Origin: Plasmodiophora brassicae
Taxonomy: Eukaryota > Endomyxa: Phytomyxea > Phytomyxea > Plasmodiophorida
Direction: 5' to 3'
NCBI GenBank assembly: GCA_036867785.1
Contig: CP145421.1
Coordinates: forward strand, 620,001 to 684,000
Length of the DNA stretch: 64,000 bases
The position numbers were made by a program, and so were the translations under genes. This document shows, one piece after another, positions 1 through 10,572 of this stretch. The notes beneath the pieces were generated by a model. It was not told the origin of the DNA. It made no database searches and worked only from the letters and a program-made list of their open reading frames with translations. Numbering within the stretch: the stretch's first letter is position 1; each line of letters starts with the position of its first letter.

Positions 1-869
1 TCGGCAACGAGACACGTTCGGAACTTTGAGCACGATATCGACACAATCGTCGTACGACGCAGGCCCTTCTCGACACGTCGCGGAACGTCCGATTGCTGTT
101 GCCCCTGGGACCTGCCGGCGCCCTCATGACCGAGGAACCCTTTGCCGCACGTGAACACATCGCCGCTGTCCATCAGAAAGACGGCATGCGTCAGGCAAAC
201 GGCCACCGAGACGCACCGCCCCCGACTGGACAACCCGCCGACGGGTTCGGGTCGAATCCGGGTGACGTCGTCGCCCAGGCCAAGGCGACCGGCGCGGTTG
301 ATGCCCCAGGTGTACACGGTGCCGGATTTGGAGATCGCAGCGCCACCGATTTCGCACAGGTCGAATGCGACAATGTCCTCGTTCAGAAGCGCGTCGATGG
401 GTTTCGCGCGGGCCTGCACCGAAGCGTCGCTGACCGTGCCCAGCTGAAAATTCGTCGACGACCCGAACGACGAGATGACGTGACGTGAAGCGCCCGAGGT
501 GTTCCGTCGCGAGTATCGCCATTCAATCAGGTCGAAGGGCGAGTTGCCTTCGTAGTCGACGGGGCCATGCTGCTGACCCTTATGCTTGAGCAGACGTTGC
601 GCCGCCAAAAGCGCCCCACGATACACAGCGGCGTGGAGCGGCGTCCATCGCGACTCCCGATCGACGGCATGGACGTCGGCCCCGTGCGTCAGCAGGACAT
701 CAATGCACGCGACAGCGTTGCGTGCCGACGCCAGATGCAACAGCGTCTGGCCACGCGAGTCGCGCGCCGTCAGAATCTCGGGATCGCGCGCGACCACCCT
801 GTCAAGCGCGGCGCCGTCGTCGCAGTCAACAAGGTCGACGACGTCGTCGTTCAGCCAGGCGCCATTCAT
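1..869 (-). CDS. IBTK: IBtk-like protein, N-terminal part (ankyrin repeats then RCC1 repeats), cut by window edge
   Basis: Read on the minus strand from an ATG at 869, the frame stays open to the window edge (about 289 residues). The first 120 or so residues form ankyrin repeats (GQTLLHLASARN, then a copy beginning RWTPLHAAVYRG). Next come RCC1-type blades, seen in VYTWGINRAGRLGLGDD and in DVFTCGKGFLGHEG. Ankyrin repeats followed by RCC1 repeats is the order in inhibitor of Bruton tyrosine kinase (IBtk), a BTB-type adaptor for Cullin-3 ubiquitin ligases. The BTB domains would lie beyond the edge, so the Cul3 role is inferred. The gene diverges from eIF3B across a short shared upstream region. 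Another ankyrin-RCC1 protein cannot be excluded. Confidence 0.72.
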   Translation of the reverse strand, partial: MNGAWLNDDVVDLVDCDDGAALDRVVARDPEILTARDSRGQTLLHLASARNAVACIDVLLTHGADVHAVDRESRWTPLHAAVYRGALLAAQRLLKHKGQQHGPVDYEGNSPFDLIEWRYSRRNTSGASRHVISSFGSSTNFQLGTVSDASVQARAKPIDALLNEDIVAFDLCEIGGAAISKSGTVYTWGINRAGRLGLGDDVTRIRPEPVGGLSSRGRCVSVAVCLTHAVFLMDSGDVFTCGKGFLGHEGAGRSQGQQQSDVPRRVEKGLRRTTIVSISCSKFRTCLVA

Positions 870-1354
870 GGCTGCCGCCGCCGGGATCGTCCCGCGTCGC
901 GCCCCGCGGAGTGTCCCGACCACCACCACTGACGCATCCGCCGCCCCCCGATTTAGACCGCCCACCATTCCTCTTGTCCACCTACACCTAATATTAGTGC
1001 TTGGAGTGGGTCGCCGACGACGGCTCCTCGCCCGGCAATGAGGTGCACGGCCAACAGCCCACTGCCCACCTGCCAACGACAACGCGCTGACGGCGCAGTC
1101 CTGGACCGGGGCGGTGTTCGTCTCCGCGTAACGTAAGCCGGCAGCCCGCGCCTCACGCTTCTGTGCCGTCTGTCGCGCCCGACGGTTCGTCGTTCCCCTC
1201 CTGGTTCCCAGCCGGACGTGTGGACTGAACGGGGTTCGAGGCGAGTCACACCACGTTCCAGAGCGATGGCGGCGGTCGGCAGAAGTGGAGTAAAAAGCGC
1301 AGCGGCGCCGCCGGGGCGGAGTCCGTGGCGGAGTTGCAGTCATTTGCAGACGCC
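870..1354. promoter_or_regulatory. divergent intergenic region between IBtk-like gene and eIF3B
   Basis: These 485 bases separate two genes transcribed away from each other, so they must hold both upstream regions. No convincing coding frame, TATA element or repeat was seen. The role is inferred from gene orientation only. Confidence 0.4.
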
Positions 1355-3717
1355 ATGGTCGCCGCTGTTGCCGTGTCGGCACCGCCGAACAGCTTCGGCC
1401 TGACGCCGCCCGACGACCTGAACACCGACTTCTCCAATGTGATCGTCGTCGACGGCCTGCCCGTTGCACCGGTGGCGAAATACGAGAAACTCGTCTCGCT
1501 CATTCGCAAGACGTTTTCGAAGTCGGTGCCGTGGGAGGGATGACGACCGTGTTATTGAGCGTTGGTGTGAATAGGTTTGGGAACATCAGTGAGATGTATG
1601 TGCCGACCGAATCCGATATGACTGTCGGTTATGGCTTCATCGAGTTCGAAGACTCGGAAGCTGCGTCGTACGCCGTTGCCGCAATGGACAAGGTCGCTCT
1701 GGACAAGAAGCACACGTACCGTGTGTCTCCATGGGGGTAATACGGGTCGACATTGTTTCCGCCGCGCGTGATTTAACGTCGGATGCAGTGACTTCGAACG
1801 CCTTGAGAACTACAGTGACGAGTACGTCCCTCCTGAAAGGTCTGAGTTCCAGCGAAGCGATGACCTGCGCAGCTGGTTGCAAGACGAAGCTGCCCGTGAG
1901 CAGTTCGCCTTGCGGTTTGCTGATGAAACTCAGGTACATGCGTCATCGTGTAAATTCGGTGTGACCCCGTTGACGTATGGTTACAGATCATGTGGCACGA
2001 CCCGTTGATGAACGAAGGAATGCGTCTGTGCTACGGCGGTGAAGAGCAGAAGATAGCCGGCAAGAACTGGACGGAACTCAACGTGGCCTGGTCGCCAATG
2101 GGCTCCTACTTCGCTACGTTTCATTTCCAGGGGATTATGCTGTGGGGAGGCAGCAGCTGGAAGAACCTTGCCCGGTTCGGCCATGAGGACGTTCGCCAAA
2201 TCGAATTCTCCCCTTGCGAACGATTCGTTGTCACGTACTCGGGCATTGAAGCGACGAAACGCGGAGACCCGGAGTGTATTCAGATCCACGATATCCGGGG
2301 TGGCAAGATGATGAGAGGGTTCCCTGGCGTGCTTCCAGGCCAAGTAAGTTGGCGCTGGTACGCGTGAGATGACACGGTGACCAATGAGAACCACTGTAGA
2401 CTGTCAGCCAGCCGTGGCCTATCATCAAATGGAGCTTCGATGGCAAGTATTTCGCTCGACTTGGTGTCGATGAGATTCTCGTCTACGATGTATGCCGGAA
2501 ATCGTTTCTCTGCAGCGTGCCTGCTGATCCGTCCGTTTAGAGTGCGACCATGAAGCTGTTGGAGGGCAAACCGCTGAAAGCTCGTGCAGCGCAGGAGTTC
2601 CAGTGGTCGCCATCACAGCACATTATTTCTTACTGGTCCCCTGAAATGGATAACATCCCTGTTTCTGTCTCGCTTGTTGCTATTCCTTCGCGAACTGCGA
2701 TTCGTACGTTATCCTTGCCGTTCGAACATGTTCCTAGTCTGACATTCGTCAAAAGGCGAGAAGCATCTGTTCAACGTGGTCAGCGTCGAACTTCACTGGC
2801 AGAGCGCCGGCGAGTACCTATGCGTCCTCGTCGCCAGGCAGAAGTCCAAGTCAAAGGCCAAGGCCACCAAGGTGACGTCGACGAACTTTGAAATCTTCCG
2901 ATTGATGGAGAAGGACGTTCCCGTCGAAGTGCTGGAGTTCAAGGAGCTTATCTCCGCCTTTGCATGGGAACCTCGTGGTGCTCGTTTCGCTGTCATCCAT
3001 GGCGACGGCTTCGCGAACAAGTACAACGTTTCGTTCTATTCCGTCAAGAAATCCAAGATCAAGTTGGATGATGCCCCACCGGATCCCCGACCCGTCAATG
3101 CGCTCCACTGGTCACCTCAAGGTAACTACATCATTCTGGCCGGTCTTGGTCAGATGAACGGTATGCTCGAGTTTTACGACGTTAACCGGAAGGCCAGCCT
3201 GTCTGTTTCCGAGCATTTCATGTGCAATCACATTCAGTGGGGACCCTCCGGCATCTACGTTGCAACGGCTGTCGCTCAGCCAATCAGCACGCGAGAAGCC
3301 TGGCGGTTCGCGAACGAAAACGGGTTCAAGATCTGGACCTTCCAGGGCCTTCTCAAGCAAGAAAACCCGGTCGACCAGTTCTATCAGTTCCTGTGGCGTC
3401 CTCGACCGCCGACCCTGATCAGCAAGGAGCAGCAGGCGGAAATTCGTCGGACGATTCGCGAAGTATACTACAAGAAGTTTGATGAAGAGGACGAAGCTGT
3501 TCGCCAGAGCCAGCTGTCGTCGGAGGCCCGCTCTCGTGCCGAGGCCAAGAAGCTGTTCCGTGAGTTCCGGGCCAAGTGTGATGCGAGCGTTCGCGCTGAC
3601 GCCGCGCGCCGACAAGAGCTTCGTGGCGGGATCCCCAGTGAAGACGAGGACGACTACGAGATCACAGAGGTCGAGATTGACGAAGAGGTTGACGTTCAGG
3701 AAATCGTCATACCGTGA
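1355..3717 (+). CDS. EIF3B: Translation initiation factor eIF3 subunit B (multi-exon)
   Basis: Scaffold subunit of cytosolic eIF3, which binds the 40S ribosome during initiation. At least seven exons rejoin in frame. Exon 1 (1355-1530) and exon 2 (from 1575) give an N-terminal RRM (NVIVVDGLPV, then VGYGFIEFEDSEAA). The WD-like beta-propeller follows, with family motifs MWHDPL, WSPMGSYFATFH, IMLWGG, FSPCERFVVTYS and ALHWSPQGNYIILAG. The C-terminus has the expected charged helix and acidic tail. Introns include 1531-1574 (44 nt), 2344-2411, and further short ones near 1720, 1945, 2490 and 2706. The ATG at 1355 precedes the RRM by about 30 residues and lacks the long acidic N-terminus of animal eIF3B. 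Length and order fit the family. Confidence 0.93.
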
Positions 3718-3874
3718 TCATATCGACGTATGGATCGGGCTGGGGCCCTCATACACGCTGCATCTTCGAATCTCTATCAACATTGTCCTTGCCGCCTCAT
3801 GCTACTGCTAGTGCTTACAGGAAGCATTGGGCCCATTTATTGCTCTCATCATGCACGTTGCGACTTGCCAGACA

Positions 3875-4673
3875 TCAGATGCCAGACAGTTCTTTCAACG
3901 CTTGAGCGGCAGCGCTAATTGCCTTGGACAAATCGACGATTCCGGAAGGGTGGTCTTCGTCGTCCAGGCGGTCGCGGAGTTGTTCCAATTTGCGAACCAG
4001 AACGCCTTCGACAGTTCGAGCGACTAACGAGCAGTCACTTCCAGTCTGGCCACTACGCAATGTCGTCGACTCCACTTTGGGTAGAGATACCACGACTTCG
4101 TCCAGGATCTGACGGTCGTCAGTCGCCGGCGTCGGGATGTTGACCTCCACCCTTTCGCCGCTTTCGACTTGTGCTGGCGTATCTTCGTCCATAAATCGGT
4201 CACATCCGGCGCAGAACATCCTCCGGTCTGGGCTTTGTAGCAAAGGAGTCGCCGTGGCCTGCAAACAAATAATTCGGTAAGCAAACGGCGACGATCGGGT
4301 AGGCATAACTGCTTACGCAGGATCGACAATGTGCATTGAGCATTATCCAGCCAGAGAGTAACTTCGGCCCCATGCGTTGCGATATGCGGTCTCGCTCAGC
4401 GGATAGTGCCTCGATGCGACGCATCTCCTCGGGGCTGGGCGGCGTCCATCCACCGTCTTCTTCATCGTAGTCGTCCATGTCGGCGACGTCTTTCCCGGGC
4501 ACGTCAGCAACGTGCCCATTCGCCGTTGACAGCACCTTCATCTGCTCAGCCTGCTCTTCGGTCACGCAAGGCATCTCGCACGACACGCACTCAACGCCGT
4601 GCGTCTTGTGCCCGACAAGCACCGTCGTGCAACGTGGGCAATGCTGCGACAGCAGCGTCCATCCTTGCATCAT
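3875..4673 (-). CDS. ZNRD2: Protein with two ZNRD2/SSSCA1-type zinc-ribbon domains
   Basis: Two exons joined by one intron (donor after CRSC, acceptor before ATPLLQ). Domain 1 begins at residue 1: MMQGWTLLSQHCPRCTTVL, then CVSCEMPC. Domain 2 starts near residue 107: LLSGWIMLNAHCRSC, then after the intron TPLLQSPDRRMFCAGC. Each copy has the family layout of GW-x-ML or LL followed by paired CxxC knuckles. Human ZNRD2 (Sjogren syndrome/scleroderma autoantigen 1) has one such ribbon. An acidic linker (DMDDYDEEDGG) separates the ribbons, and the C-terminus is predicted helical. The molecular role of the family is poorly defined; tankyrase and mitotic links are known from animals. The gene is tail-to-tail with eIF3B, about 160 bp apart. 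Confidence 0.82.
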
Positions 4674-6018
4674 CTTGCACTGCAGTCAGCAATGGTCCGC
4701 GTTCGGTGCGGCAGATGACGTACCTTCTCCGACAGCCGCGATATGCAGCGCTGCTCCTGGTCAACAGCCACCACCATTGCGTGCCCGCCAGTGGCACTGC
4801 CGCAAACGAAAATACCGTAGTGCGCAGTGTTGGCATGGGAGCGATTCCGGAAATTATTACGGTAGGGACGCGTCCGCACGACCGCGTACGCGCAACGGCA
4901 ACCTCTTCATTCTTACTAGGGAATGCCACAATTAATCGACAATTAAAGGTCCGGTTCGAGCCACAATTGAGGAAGGATGTCCCTCGTGTGCACGCAATAC
5001 TGGCGCATTGGTGCTTTGTGCAGGTTACCCGCTGGAAAACGCGTTTCAAACAGTCGGACACCTTTGAATATGTAGATAACTTTTCCTCTCTGAGGCGATG
5101 TCACTTGCGTGCTTACTTTTGTGTTGGCCGGGAAGAGAAGGTTGGCGCCCATGCACGATCGAACTGGAATACGCTGTACAACGTGTGACGTCATACTCCG
5201 CAGTTACATGCCAGAACACAGTTGCAAGACTGCCAACTACGTATGCAGCCGATCAAACCGCCCCTCTTCAGCCTTGAGTGAACGACGTTTTGCAATTACA
5301 GGCATCCCTGCGCAGGTCCTTTTCATATGAGCTGCGCAGGTCTTCGAACTCCAGTTCGATTCGCTTCTGTTGTCTGATGTATCAGCAAACTGCAGTCCCT
5401 GAGTGTCAACGCACTGACGCATCACGCTGGAATATCTCACTCAGCGACAAAGTCTGTGAGCCGGGTATGAGGTTCGCCGAGCATGCACATTGCGGGCTCT
5501 TTGCCGAAAGTCTTCATATGCGTCGATGCCTGGCCCATTGTCGCCAAATAGTAGGTACACCCAGCAGCCCAGCATTGCGGATGCTGATGCGGATGCTGTT
5601 GATTCAGATCGTGAGCGAAGACATCGCGACTGCTATGTATTGCCTGACTGATTCCTCACACGAAGGTGTTCTCCACGCGAGTCATCGCTGGGTACGCGAG
5701 TGTGTTAAACAGTGAGTATTGACTCCCTAGTTATTCAAATTTGCAATGCCACAACTGAGGCGCGATGGAGCGCCACCTGCGGAATTTGTGGCATACGCCA
5801 CAAAGTGTTCTGGCGATGCCCAGCAAATGACAGCTGATGACGAATGATGCCTGATGGCGCCGCCGGCCGCTCACGTACGGCCTTCTCTTTCTGTGCCGAC
5901 CTTTTCGCCATTCACAATCCGTCGGAACAGTGTCATTTCGCCGAGCACGACCGAGCCCGACCGTCCTGGAAAATCCCCAGTAGATGCATCGTGTATTGGC
6001 GATCCTTGCTATTGACGT
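4674..6018. other. gene-poor stretch holding the left copy of a duplicated segment
   Basis: No coding frame here shows a recognisable family. From about 5140 the DNA matches 10705 onward: a shared block at 5152-5180 (also near 10715-10745), a nearly identical block at 5560-5710 (also 10786-10925), and near-continuous similarity from about 5730 on, running through the LITAF gene to about 6583. Frames of up to 145 aa in this stretch have poor composition and no counterpart intact in the other copy, so they are not called. Confidence 0.6.
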
Positions 6019-6583
6019 TCAGGTCTTGATGACCTCCTTGACGCCCAGCTGGTTGTTGCAGTTTGGGCAGGAATGGATGCAGTCGTACGCATGGTCGACA
6101 AAGAACGGGAGGCAACACAGGCAAGGGCAACCGACCAGGCATAGCCCGCCGCTGAGGACCCACGTACCCAATCCCGTTTCGCGCCTGGTAACAGTCGTCA
6201 CCGTCGCATGGCAGTACTTGCATACGACGAGGGCCGGGATCCTTCCAAACGTCCATGGAGGGTAGCTGACAACGGCAGGTGGCGAGACAGCTGCGACGCC
6301 GGCAGCCGCTGGAGTCGAAGCAGGCTGTCCGGCGACTGGCTGCTGCTGGCCTTGCTGTTGCGGCTGTGGTCGGTGCTGTTGTTGCTGTTGATGCTGGTGC
6401 AGCGCCATATTGCCGTCTGGGTCCACGACCTCTGTCCGGTTAGCTTCTTGATACATCGCACTTCAGACGTATGAGCTGCGTGACGAAAGCGGGCAATGCG
6501 CTGGAAACCTGTGGTTGGTCGCACTTGGTGGCCCTCCGTATTTATAGCACCGAGTGTTCCTTGTGACGTCCGAACGGTACTAC
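5140..6583. repeat. duplicated segment, copy A (contains LITAF gene 1)
   Basis: Direct-orientation duplicate of roughly 10705-11822. Both copies carry the same 3' flank, LITAF coding sequence and 5' flank, including the shared words GGTGGCCCTCCGTATTTA and GACGTCCGAACGGTAC. Similarity stops abruptly just after that word, near 6583 here and 11822 in copy B. Copy A has an extra stretch at about 5195-5560 not matched in copy B. About 4.1 kb of transposon-derived DNA separates the two copies. Confidence 0.8.
6019..6456 (-). CDS. LITAF-domain (LPS-induced TNF factor-like) membrane protein, copy 1
   Basis: A single-exon 145-residue protein. The N-terminal half is glutamine/proline rich (a His-Gln run near residues 20-37), as in many LITAF proteins. 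The C-terminal LITAF domain has the first knuckle VCKYCHATVTT, a hydrophobic insertion in the middle (GTWVLSGGLCLVGCPCLCCL), and the second knuckle HSCPNCNNQLG. In this family the two CxxC knuckles form one zinc site while the insertion dips into the cytosolic face of late endosome/lysosome membranes, recruiting ESCRT and trafficking factors. The ATG at 6456 gives the usual family length. It is a near-identical paralogue of the gene at 11255-11701. Confidence 0.9.
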   Translation of the reverse strand: MYQEANRTEVVDPDGNMALHQHQQQQQHRPQPQQQGQQQPVAGQPASTPAAAGVAAVSPPAVVSYPPWTFGRIPALVVCKYCHATVTTVTRRETGLGTWVLSGGLCLVGCPCLCCLPFFVDHAYDCIHSCPNCNNQLGVKEVIKT

Positions 6584-6675
6584 AGTTTCATTACTGTCGT
6601 GGTAGGATGGTAGGAGGGTCACAAAAAATGCGCGCACTGCGCACTTTTGTGACCGCCAGGCCTATGAACAAGTAC

Positions 6676-8901
6676 CTACTTAGCCGGGCGGTGCAAGCAA
6701 AACCGCCAGGAACGCATTGCCAGCTGGGAACGCAGGTAGGTTGGGGCTCCACACAACCGCACCCCTTCGAAAACCGGAAGTGTGAGAAGTTGGCCCCCCA
6801 CTTTTCGACGAACTGCGGCAATGACGAGCCGCAGTGTCCACGATAGCACCGGCGTCAGGACCTGGTTGACGAACGTGCGTGCGCGCTCGGTCAAATCTGT
6901 CTTGCTGTCCGGCATCGACGCCTCGATGGACAAAAGCAGCACACTCTTCTCCGACGAAGTCGAAAGCTTGACCAGCTGTGAACCCCCAGGAAGATCGACA
7001 TTGCCGCCTCGCCTAGCGCACCCCCGGTTGTCATCGTTCGGATCAGGTTGCGGCAGCGGCGGCGGAGGTGACAATGACGACGCCATCGGCGCTTGGACTG
7101 GGGGCGGGGCCGGTGGCTGCTGGATGGCTGGCTGAGGTTCCGAATTGTTGAGTCGTTGGAGAACGACCTGGTTAACCAGCGACATCGTCTGTGCCAGCTG
7201 GGGCACATGCGTTTGAAGCAGTTGTTCCAGTTGTTGAAACGCCGGCGTCTCAGGGATATCACGCTCTGCCAGAGAGATGAGCTGCATCAGGGACACGGAC
7301 GCCGGATCGACCCGGAGCTGTGTCGCGACGTACGTCGACGCCAACCCGGGTATCGAGCTCGACTGCGGCGGGCACCTGCTATCGAGGGCGATCCGCCGAG
7401 CGTTGCGCAGGTTCTCCAAGAAGATCGGCTCCCACTTCGGCGTCAGCGCTAGCACGTGGCTGTTCGTCCTGCGCGCCCGGGCCAGAAGAGCTTTCGAATC
7501 GCGATAATACAATTCCGCGTTCTTGAGCGTCTTGTGGCGCGCCGCTTGCCTGATGTGGTCGAGGTCGCCACCACCCCAGATGGCGAACAGGTACGCCGTC
7601 TTGCGGATCGAGTGCGGGCCGTACCGGTGCATCGTGTCGTCGCCGACGACAGGCCTGCAAACACGAACGAACTCGGCGTTGAACTCGTCGTAGGACAATC
7701 CATCCGGGAACAATTCGAACGAAGCGGCGCCTCGGTCGATCGCGTCAAGGTGTTGCTTCGTGCCGAAGACCAACCCGGACTTGATGCGTGTCCGAGACAC
7801 CAACATGAACAACGCCCGGATGGGGCATAGCTTCGGGTGCGAATCAAGCCGGTACAAGACCAGATTGACGGAACCCTCGGCCTTGGCCCTCTCCGACTTG
7901 CCGCAGACCTGCACGACGAGCTGATCGACGCGGTCCAGGTCGTCCTTGGCCGTCATCTCGAGCAAGAAATCTTCAAGCGCGATGTCGACGATCTCGTCGG
8001 CCCGCAGAAACAGGTGGACGCCCAGCAGGATCGACACCCAGGTGGAATAGTCTCGGAGGGAGCCAGTCGCAACGAGCTGACGCCTGATCTCGAGTAGCTG
8101 GTCAGGCAGCAGAGCGAAGTTACCCTCTGCCTTGTACCCCTGCGTCTCGCGTTTCACCCATTGCTTGGTGTCGACCGCAACTTGACTCAGCACAGGATTG
8201 CCGCGCCGCCACAGACGTGGCTGTCCGACGTGATGAAGGCAGCCGAAAGACTGACTCGATCTCGAGAACGTCGCCCAGCACGTGTCGCAAGAATCATCAT
8301 GCTGTCCAACATGCCGGCCGCAGGCACTCGCTTGACGCGCCGCCTGGAACGCGTCCCAGCAGGCGTTGCACGCGTCTTCAAAGTTGCCACGTTGATCGCG
8401 CGCCGCATGCACCGCCGTAACGGCCCACTCGAACTGCTCCACGTTGCCAGGGCCATTCCACCCGCCTTGGCAGACGACAGGCTGCCCACGCCGATCCAGG
8501 ACGGGCACGCCCGAGGCATCGACAAGCGGCGTCCCCTGGACGCCCCTCTTGAACCGAACAAAGTTCGATAACGTCTTTGCACTCATGGACGGGCAGTGGT
8601 CAGATGGCGCATCGTCCGGCAGGACAAGCAGGCTGTCGTAGTCACCGACCAGGCAACAGTAGTACCTGAGTCCACGTATGTGCTTGCCGTAGGCATGCAC
8701 CGAGTTCTTGGCCAGGGGCTTGCTCCCGGTGACAGGGCGGCTCGCTCCTTCCGACACGCGCAGGCGGCGACGAACCAGGCCCAAACCGACAACGGCGTCC
8801 GCCCATAACTCGGCGGGGACATGGTACTTGGCCCGGTTGCTGACACGGAACTGGGCCGCTGTGCGCGTTCGTTGCCCTCCAGACGATCGTGATCGACCCA
8901 T
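6676..8901 (-). mobile_element. Crypton-like element: intact tyrosine recombinase ORF
   Basis: One uninterrupted 741-residue frame. The catalytic set of tyrosine recombinases is visible: Arg300 in FLRADEIV, the H430-S-I-R433 box, His456 in RHKTLKNAELYY, and the nucleophile Tyr465 or Tyr466. Cryptons are eukaryotic DNA transposons that use only this enzyme and move by a circular intermediate. Ahead of the catalytic core are two tandem C-x2-C-x12-C-x2-H modules (Cys178/181/194-His197 and Cys205/208/221-His224), likely zinc fingers for DNA binding. The C-terminal 150 residues are proline-rich. No stop or frameshift is seen, so it may be recently active. It lies between the two LITAF copies. Boundaries of the element beyond the frame are not visible. 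Confidence 0.82.
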
Positions 8902-8992
8902 GACGTCGTCGACAATGCGGTGTGGAAACCTGCGTGGGGATGCGTGCGGCGGTGCGCTTGGTTGTACCGGGAGGGGGTGGCGGCGCCGTCTG

Positions 8993-9100
8993 GTAGGATC
9001 CGTGGGTGCGGTAGGATCCGTGGGTGCGGTAGGATCCGTGGGTGCGGTAGGATCCGTGGGTGCGGTAGGATCCGTGGGTGCGGTAGGATCCGTGGTAGGA
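8993..9100. repeat. 18-bp minisatellite, about six copies
   Basis: The unit GTAGGATCCGTGGGTGCG repeats head to tail about six times with almost no variation. It is followed by degenerate GGTAGGACC words to about 9120. Each unit contains a BamHI-type GGATCC palindrome. It sits just upstream of the recombinase start codon on its strand, so it may be part of the element's end or its promoter region. That role is inferred. Confidence 0.9.
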
Positions 9101-9474
9101 CCCTGGTAGGACCGTTGGTAGGGACGAGCTGTTACTCAGTCCAGCCTCACGTTACGTGATGAAGCCGTGGCCACTGGCCTCAACTTTTGTTACCGTTTTT
9201 TATCCCATATGCAAAAAAGCCAGGGACGCACGCGCGGAGCGTTGCGGCTCCAACTCAACCGTCAGCGTCGTGTAGGTCACCAGCAGTTTGGCGATTGGCC
9301 CTAGTTGCACAACCTTGCGATACCCGCCCAAGTAGCTCCTGTCGGGGTCCTGCACAGGCTGGGCGCTGGCCTGTTCGGGCACAGGCGGCGCCGGGTCGGC
9401 GTCCTGAAGCTCAGCGGCGGCGGCGGCGGCGGCCTGCTCGGGGTCGTCCGCCGCCAGGACGTCGTCGACGCGTT

Positions 9475-9674
9475 GTCGAAGGTTGGCAAGTCGATGTAGC
9501 GGCGCACAGGTGCCCCTGTGCGTTGGCTCACAAATTTGGATTCTGTGTACATGTTGTTGCGGCTCTCAAGAAGTCCAACCTTCCGATCCCAGGACAGGTA
9601 GCTCCTGTCGGACGGTTTGTCAATCGGCCCCCCCGGCCGGCGCCCAACCGCGGGCGTCGTGGCCAGCGGCGTGC
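9475..9674 (+). repeat. left arm of a 200-bp inverted repeat, carrying a SWIM zinc-finger fragment
   Basis: The reverse complement of 9831-10029, with only a few differences over 200 bp; the spacer is about 156 bp. On the plus strand the arm encodes EGWQVDVAAHRCPCALAHKF and then GFCVHVVAALKK, a SWIM finger (C-x-C-x8-C-x-H) of the type found near the C-terminus of Mutator-like transposases. No transposase core is attached on this side. Confidence 0.85.
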
Positions 9675-9766
9675 AGCTCACTGACATGGTTGCATTGTAT
9701 TACTCGTAATCTAGTGCACCGCCTAGCATCCTTGGGCGCCCAGGTCCGGGCAGATAACCTTGCGGT

Positions 9767-10516
9767 CTAGCCCGGGACCTCTTCTAAATGTGCTGGGACA
9801 CCTCGTCCACCGCCACGAGGTCCCTGCCCGGCACGACGCTGGCCACGACGCCCGCGGTTGGGCGCCGGCCGGGGGGCCCGATTCACAAACCGTCCGACAG
9901 GAGCTACCTGTCCTGGGATCGGAAGGTTGGACTTCTTGAGAGCCGCAACAATATGTACACAGAATCCAAATTTGTGAGCCAACGCACAGGGGCACCGGTG
10001 CGCCGCTACATCGACTTGCCAACCTTCGACCGGCATATCGACACGTTCGAAATGCTCGTAATGCTTCATGGCCCCGCGTAGGATTATCTGCCTCCAACGC
10101 GCATCTGAACAGTCCGCCATGTCGCGTTCGTTGAAATCAGCTCACTGTTCAATCACAGACCTAAGGCGGCTTACGTCGTGCGCTGCAAATGGGCGCTGAT
10201 GGACGAGAACACTGCCGTCGGGATCGCGGCGGATGTCGAACACGCCGGGCGGGTCAAGGGATGCCCAATGACTGAGCATCGTCTTGCTCGGCGCGAAATC
10301 TGCCGCAAACTGTACAGGCAATTGCGATTTGACATGAATCAGGTTCGCGGCAGCCCGGATCCACATGGGAATGTGGAGCCGCTTCCCAGGAAATCCCGTC
10401 GCTGTCGTTTTGAACGTCGAGTCGTGATTAATGCTTACCTCGACGTTGGGATGCCTTCGCGCTATATCGACATATCGAGCTAGAAACGCTTTGCTGGTCA
10501 CACGTACCGACAACAA
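9767..10516 (-). pseudogene. Mutator-like transposase remnant with SWIM finger (one in-frame TGA)
   Basis: One frame on the minus strand runs from about 10516 to 9767, broken only by a TGA at about 10142-10144. Before the stop, NHDSTFKTTATGFPGKR resembles the DGTFKT motif that holds the first catalytic Asp of MULE-type DDE transposases. After it, the SWIM finger HRCPCALAHKFGFCVH is intact. The distance between the two is far too short for a full catalytic core, so an internal deletion is likely in addition to the stop. The SWIM portion coincides with the right arm of the inverted repeat. Calling it MULE-derived is an inference from these two motifs. Confidence 0.55.
9831..10029 (-). repeat. 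right arm of the 200-bp inverted repeat
   Basis: Partner of 9475-9674 in opposite orientation. This arm belongs to the longer transposase-like remnant, so the left arm looks like an inverted copy of the remnant's 3' end. Confidence 0.85.
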
Positions 10517-10572
10517 TTAGGTATCACTAATTCAGCGGCACATCCATTTGCCTACCCAGCATGAAGGGATTA

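Noticed and set aside
953-1249. 98-residue minus-strand frame between IBtk-like gene and eIF3B
   Set aside because: Arg-rich, no domain, lies in a probable promoter.
5278-5715. 145-residue plus-strand frame in the duplicated segment
   Set aside because: The matching part of copy B does not keep the frame, and there is no domain.
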